From an uncultured Eubacteriales bacterium (GTDB taxonomy: Bacteria; Bacillota_A; Clostridia; Oscillospirales; Oscillospiraceae), in the NCBI GenBank assembly GCA_949742895.1, contig CATJRT010000153.1, positions 1-6,106 on the forward strand: DNA of 6,106 bases, in the 5' to 3' direction. Each line of letters opens with the position of its first letter. Within the stretch, counting starts at the first letter, position 1. The notes beneath the pieces were generated by a model. The model worked only from the letters and a program-made list of their open reading frames with translations, was not told the DNA's origin and did not search any database. Positions 5,385 through 6,106 of the stretch are shown in pieces. Both the position numbers and the translations under genes were made by a program.

Positions 5385-5915
5385 ATGGAAGCAATCAAAT
5401 TAGTGATTCCCACCGAGGAATATTTAGACCAGGTGTGGGCCTACCGCCAGGAGTGCCGGGAGGCGGACAGCTCCATGGACGGCTGCGGCCCCCTGCGGTC
5501 CAGCAAAAGCAAGGAGCAGTGGCTGGCGCACGTCCGCGCGTATATGGACCCCGCCACCGTCCCGGAAGGGAAGGTGCAGGCTACCCAATTTCTGTCCATT
5601 CGGGAATCGGACGGCAGGGTGGTGGGGATGCTCCAGGCGCGGCATTACTTCAACGAGTATTTAGAGAAGTACGCAGGCCACATCGGCTACTCCATCCGGC
5701 CTGATGAACGCCGGAAAGGCTATGGAACAGAACAGCTCCGTCTGGCCCTGACTTTTTGCAAGGAGGAGCTGGAACTTGACCGGGTGCTCATTACCTGCAA
5801 GAGCGGCAACGAGGGGAGTCGCCGGACCATCCTGTCCTGCGGCGGCGTATATGAGAATCCCCTCCACGAGCCGAATGAGGACATCGACCTGGAGCGCTAT
5901 TGGATCGCCCTGTAA
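5385..5915 (+). CDS. GNAT-family N-acetyltransferase within the aro operon
   Basis: A 176-residue acetyl-CoA-dependent acyltransferase of the GNAT fold. The core acetyl-CoA motif A is IGYSIRPDERRKGYGTEQL (100-118), with the R-x-x-G-x-G/A pyrophosphate loop RRKGYG (109-114). It is preceded by strands ATQFLSIRESDGRVVGMLQA (66-85) and followed by VLITCKSGNEGSRRTILSCG (134-153). It resembles the group of predicted acetyltransferases in COG3981; the substrate is unknown. The start lies 6 bases after the aroA stop with only a weak AAAGGTG (5368-5374) upstream, suggesting coupling to aroA translation. It sits between aroA and aroC, so it is co-transcribed with the pathway. This may be a passenger gene or may modify a pathway-linked metabolite; no feature decides between these. 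Confidence 0.88.
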   Translation: MEAIKLVIPTEEYLDQVWAYRQECREADSSMDGCGPLRSSKSKEQWLAHVRAYMDPATVPEGKVQATQFLSIRESDGRVVGMLQARHYFNEYLEKYAGHIGYSIRPDERRKGYGTEQLRLALTFCKEELELDRVLITCKSGNEGSRRTILSCGGVYENPLHEPNEDIDLERYWIAL

Positions 5916-5939
5916 CTGTATACAAGGAGTTATGATGCC

Positions 5940-6106
5940 ATGAAATATTCCATCTTCGGCGAATCCCACGGCCCTGTCATCGGCGTGGTCTTGGAGGGCG
6001 TCCCCGCCGGGTTAGAGTTGGATTTAGATGCCATCCGTTTCGATCTGGCCCGCCGCGCCCCCGGCAAAAGCGCCCTGTCCACCGCCCGCAAAGAGGCGGA
6101 CGAGCC
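5940..6106 (+). CDS. aroC: Chorismate synthase, N-terminal part (runs off right edge)
   Basis: The first 55 residues are visible, starting MKYSIFGESHGPVIGVVLEG and including VPAGLELD and RRAPGKSALSTARKEADE. The FGESHG signature and the RR-x-PG-x-S-x-x-ST-x-R-x-E-x-D pattern are diagnostic for chorismate synthase, the last shikimate step (EPSP to chorismate, needing reduced FMN). The ATG at 5940 follows AAGGAG (5924-5929) by 10 bases. Two ATGs at 5932 and 5935 are out of frame with it and hit a stop at 5941. The usual first 8-9 residues before the FGESHG block (in E. coli AGNTIGQLF) are missing and are not found in frame upstream. The gene is 24 bases after the GNAT stop and continues the operon. 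Confidence 0.93.
   Translation, partial: MKYSIFGESHGPVIGVVLEGVPAGLELDLDAIRFDLARRAPGKSALSTARKEADE

Noticed and set aside
1..6106. CRISPR array, insertion sequence, tRNA or rRNA
   Set aside because: No regularly spaced repeats, no transposase-like frame and no recognisable RNA gene core were seen on either strand.

Overview
The window is GC-rich bacterial DNA with strong AGGAGG-type ribosome binding sites, tightly packed same-strand genes and clostridial-type proteins. These include a DRTGG protein, an RsbW-like ATPase and a ferredoxin/[Fe]-hydrogenase-domain protein, plus a type I-beta DAHP synthase. This points to a strictly anaerobic, high-GC member of the Clostridia, most likely an Oscillospiraceae gut bacterium of the Flavonifractor/Pseudoflavonifractor/Oscillibacter kind. 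That placement is inferred from family resemblance and gene order, not from a search.

Layout. Positions 1-1203 hold a leftward three-gene operon: a DRTGG-domain protein, a small GHKL/HATPase protein, and the first 111 residues of a two-[4Fe-4S] ferredoxin / [Fe]-hydrogenase C-terminal-domain protein that runs off the left edge. Positions 1204-1662 are a divergent control region. It carries a leftward promoter for the hydrogenase-associated operon and a near-consensus rightward promoter for the aromatic operon. From 1663 to the right edge there is a rightward shikimate operon: aroF (DAHP synthase), a small DUF6054-like protein, aroB, aroA, a GNAT acetyltransferase and the start of aroC. Spacers in this operon are 6-24 bases. 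The order gives pathway step 1, step 2, step 6 and step 7; dehydroquinase, shikimate dehydrogenase and shikimate kinase are not in the window.

The most interesting element is the roughly 240-base aroF leader. Just downstream of the near-consensus promoter is an unannotated 31-codon ORF (1451-1546) with its own Shine-Dalgarno. It contains Phe, Phe, Trp, Phe, Tyr and Phe, that is, all three end products of the pathway. It is followed by a 12-bp GC-rich hairpin with a T-rich tail (1591-1640) placed 22 bases before the aroF start. Several alternative pairings link the leader ORF, its stop-codon region and the terminator arms. This looks like ribosome-mediated transcription attenuation of the whole aromatic operon, in a phylum better known for T-box and TRAP control. 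Together with the N-terminal regulatory domain of the DAHP synthase, it would give both transcriptional and allosteric feedback.

Two non-pathway proteins, the DUF6054-like one and the GNAT, sit inside the aro operon and are unexplained.
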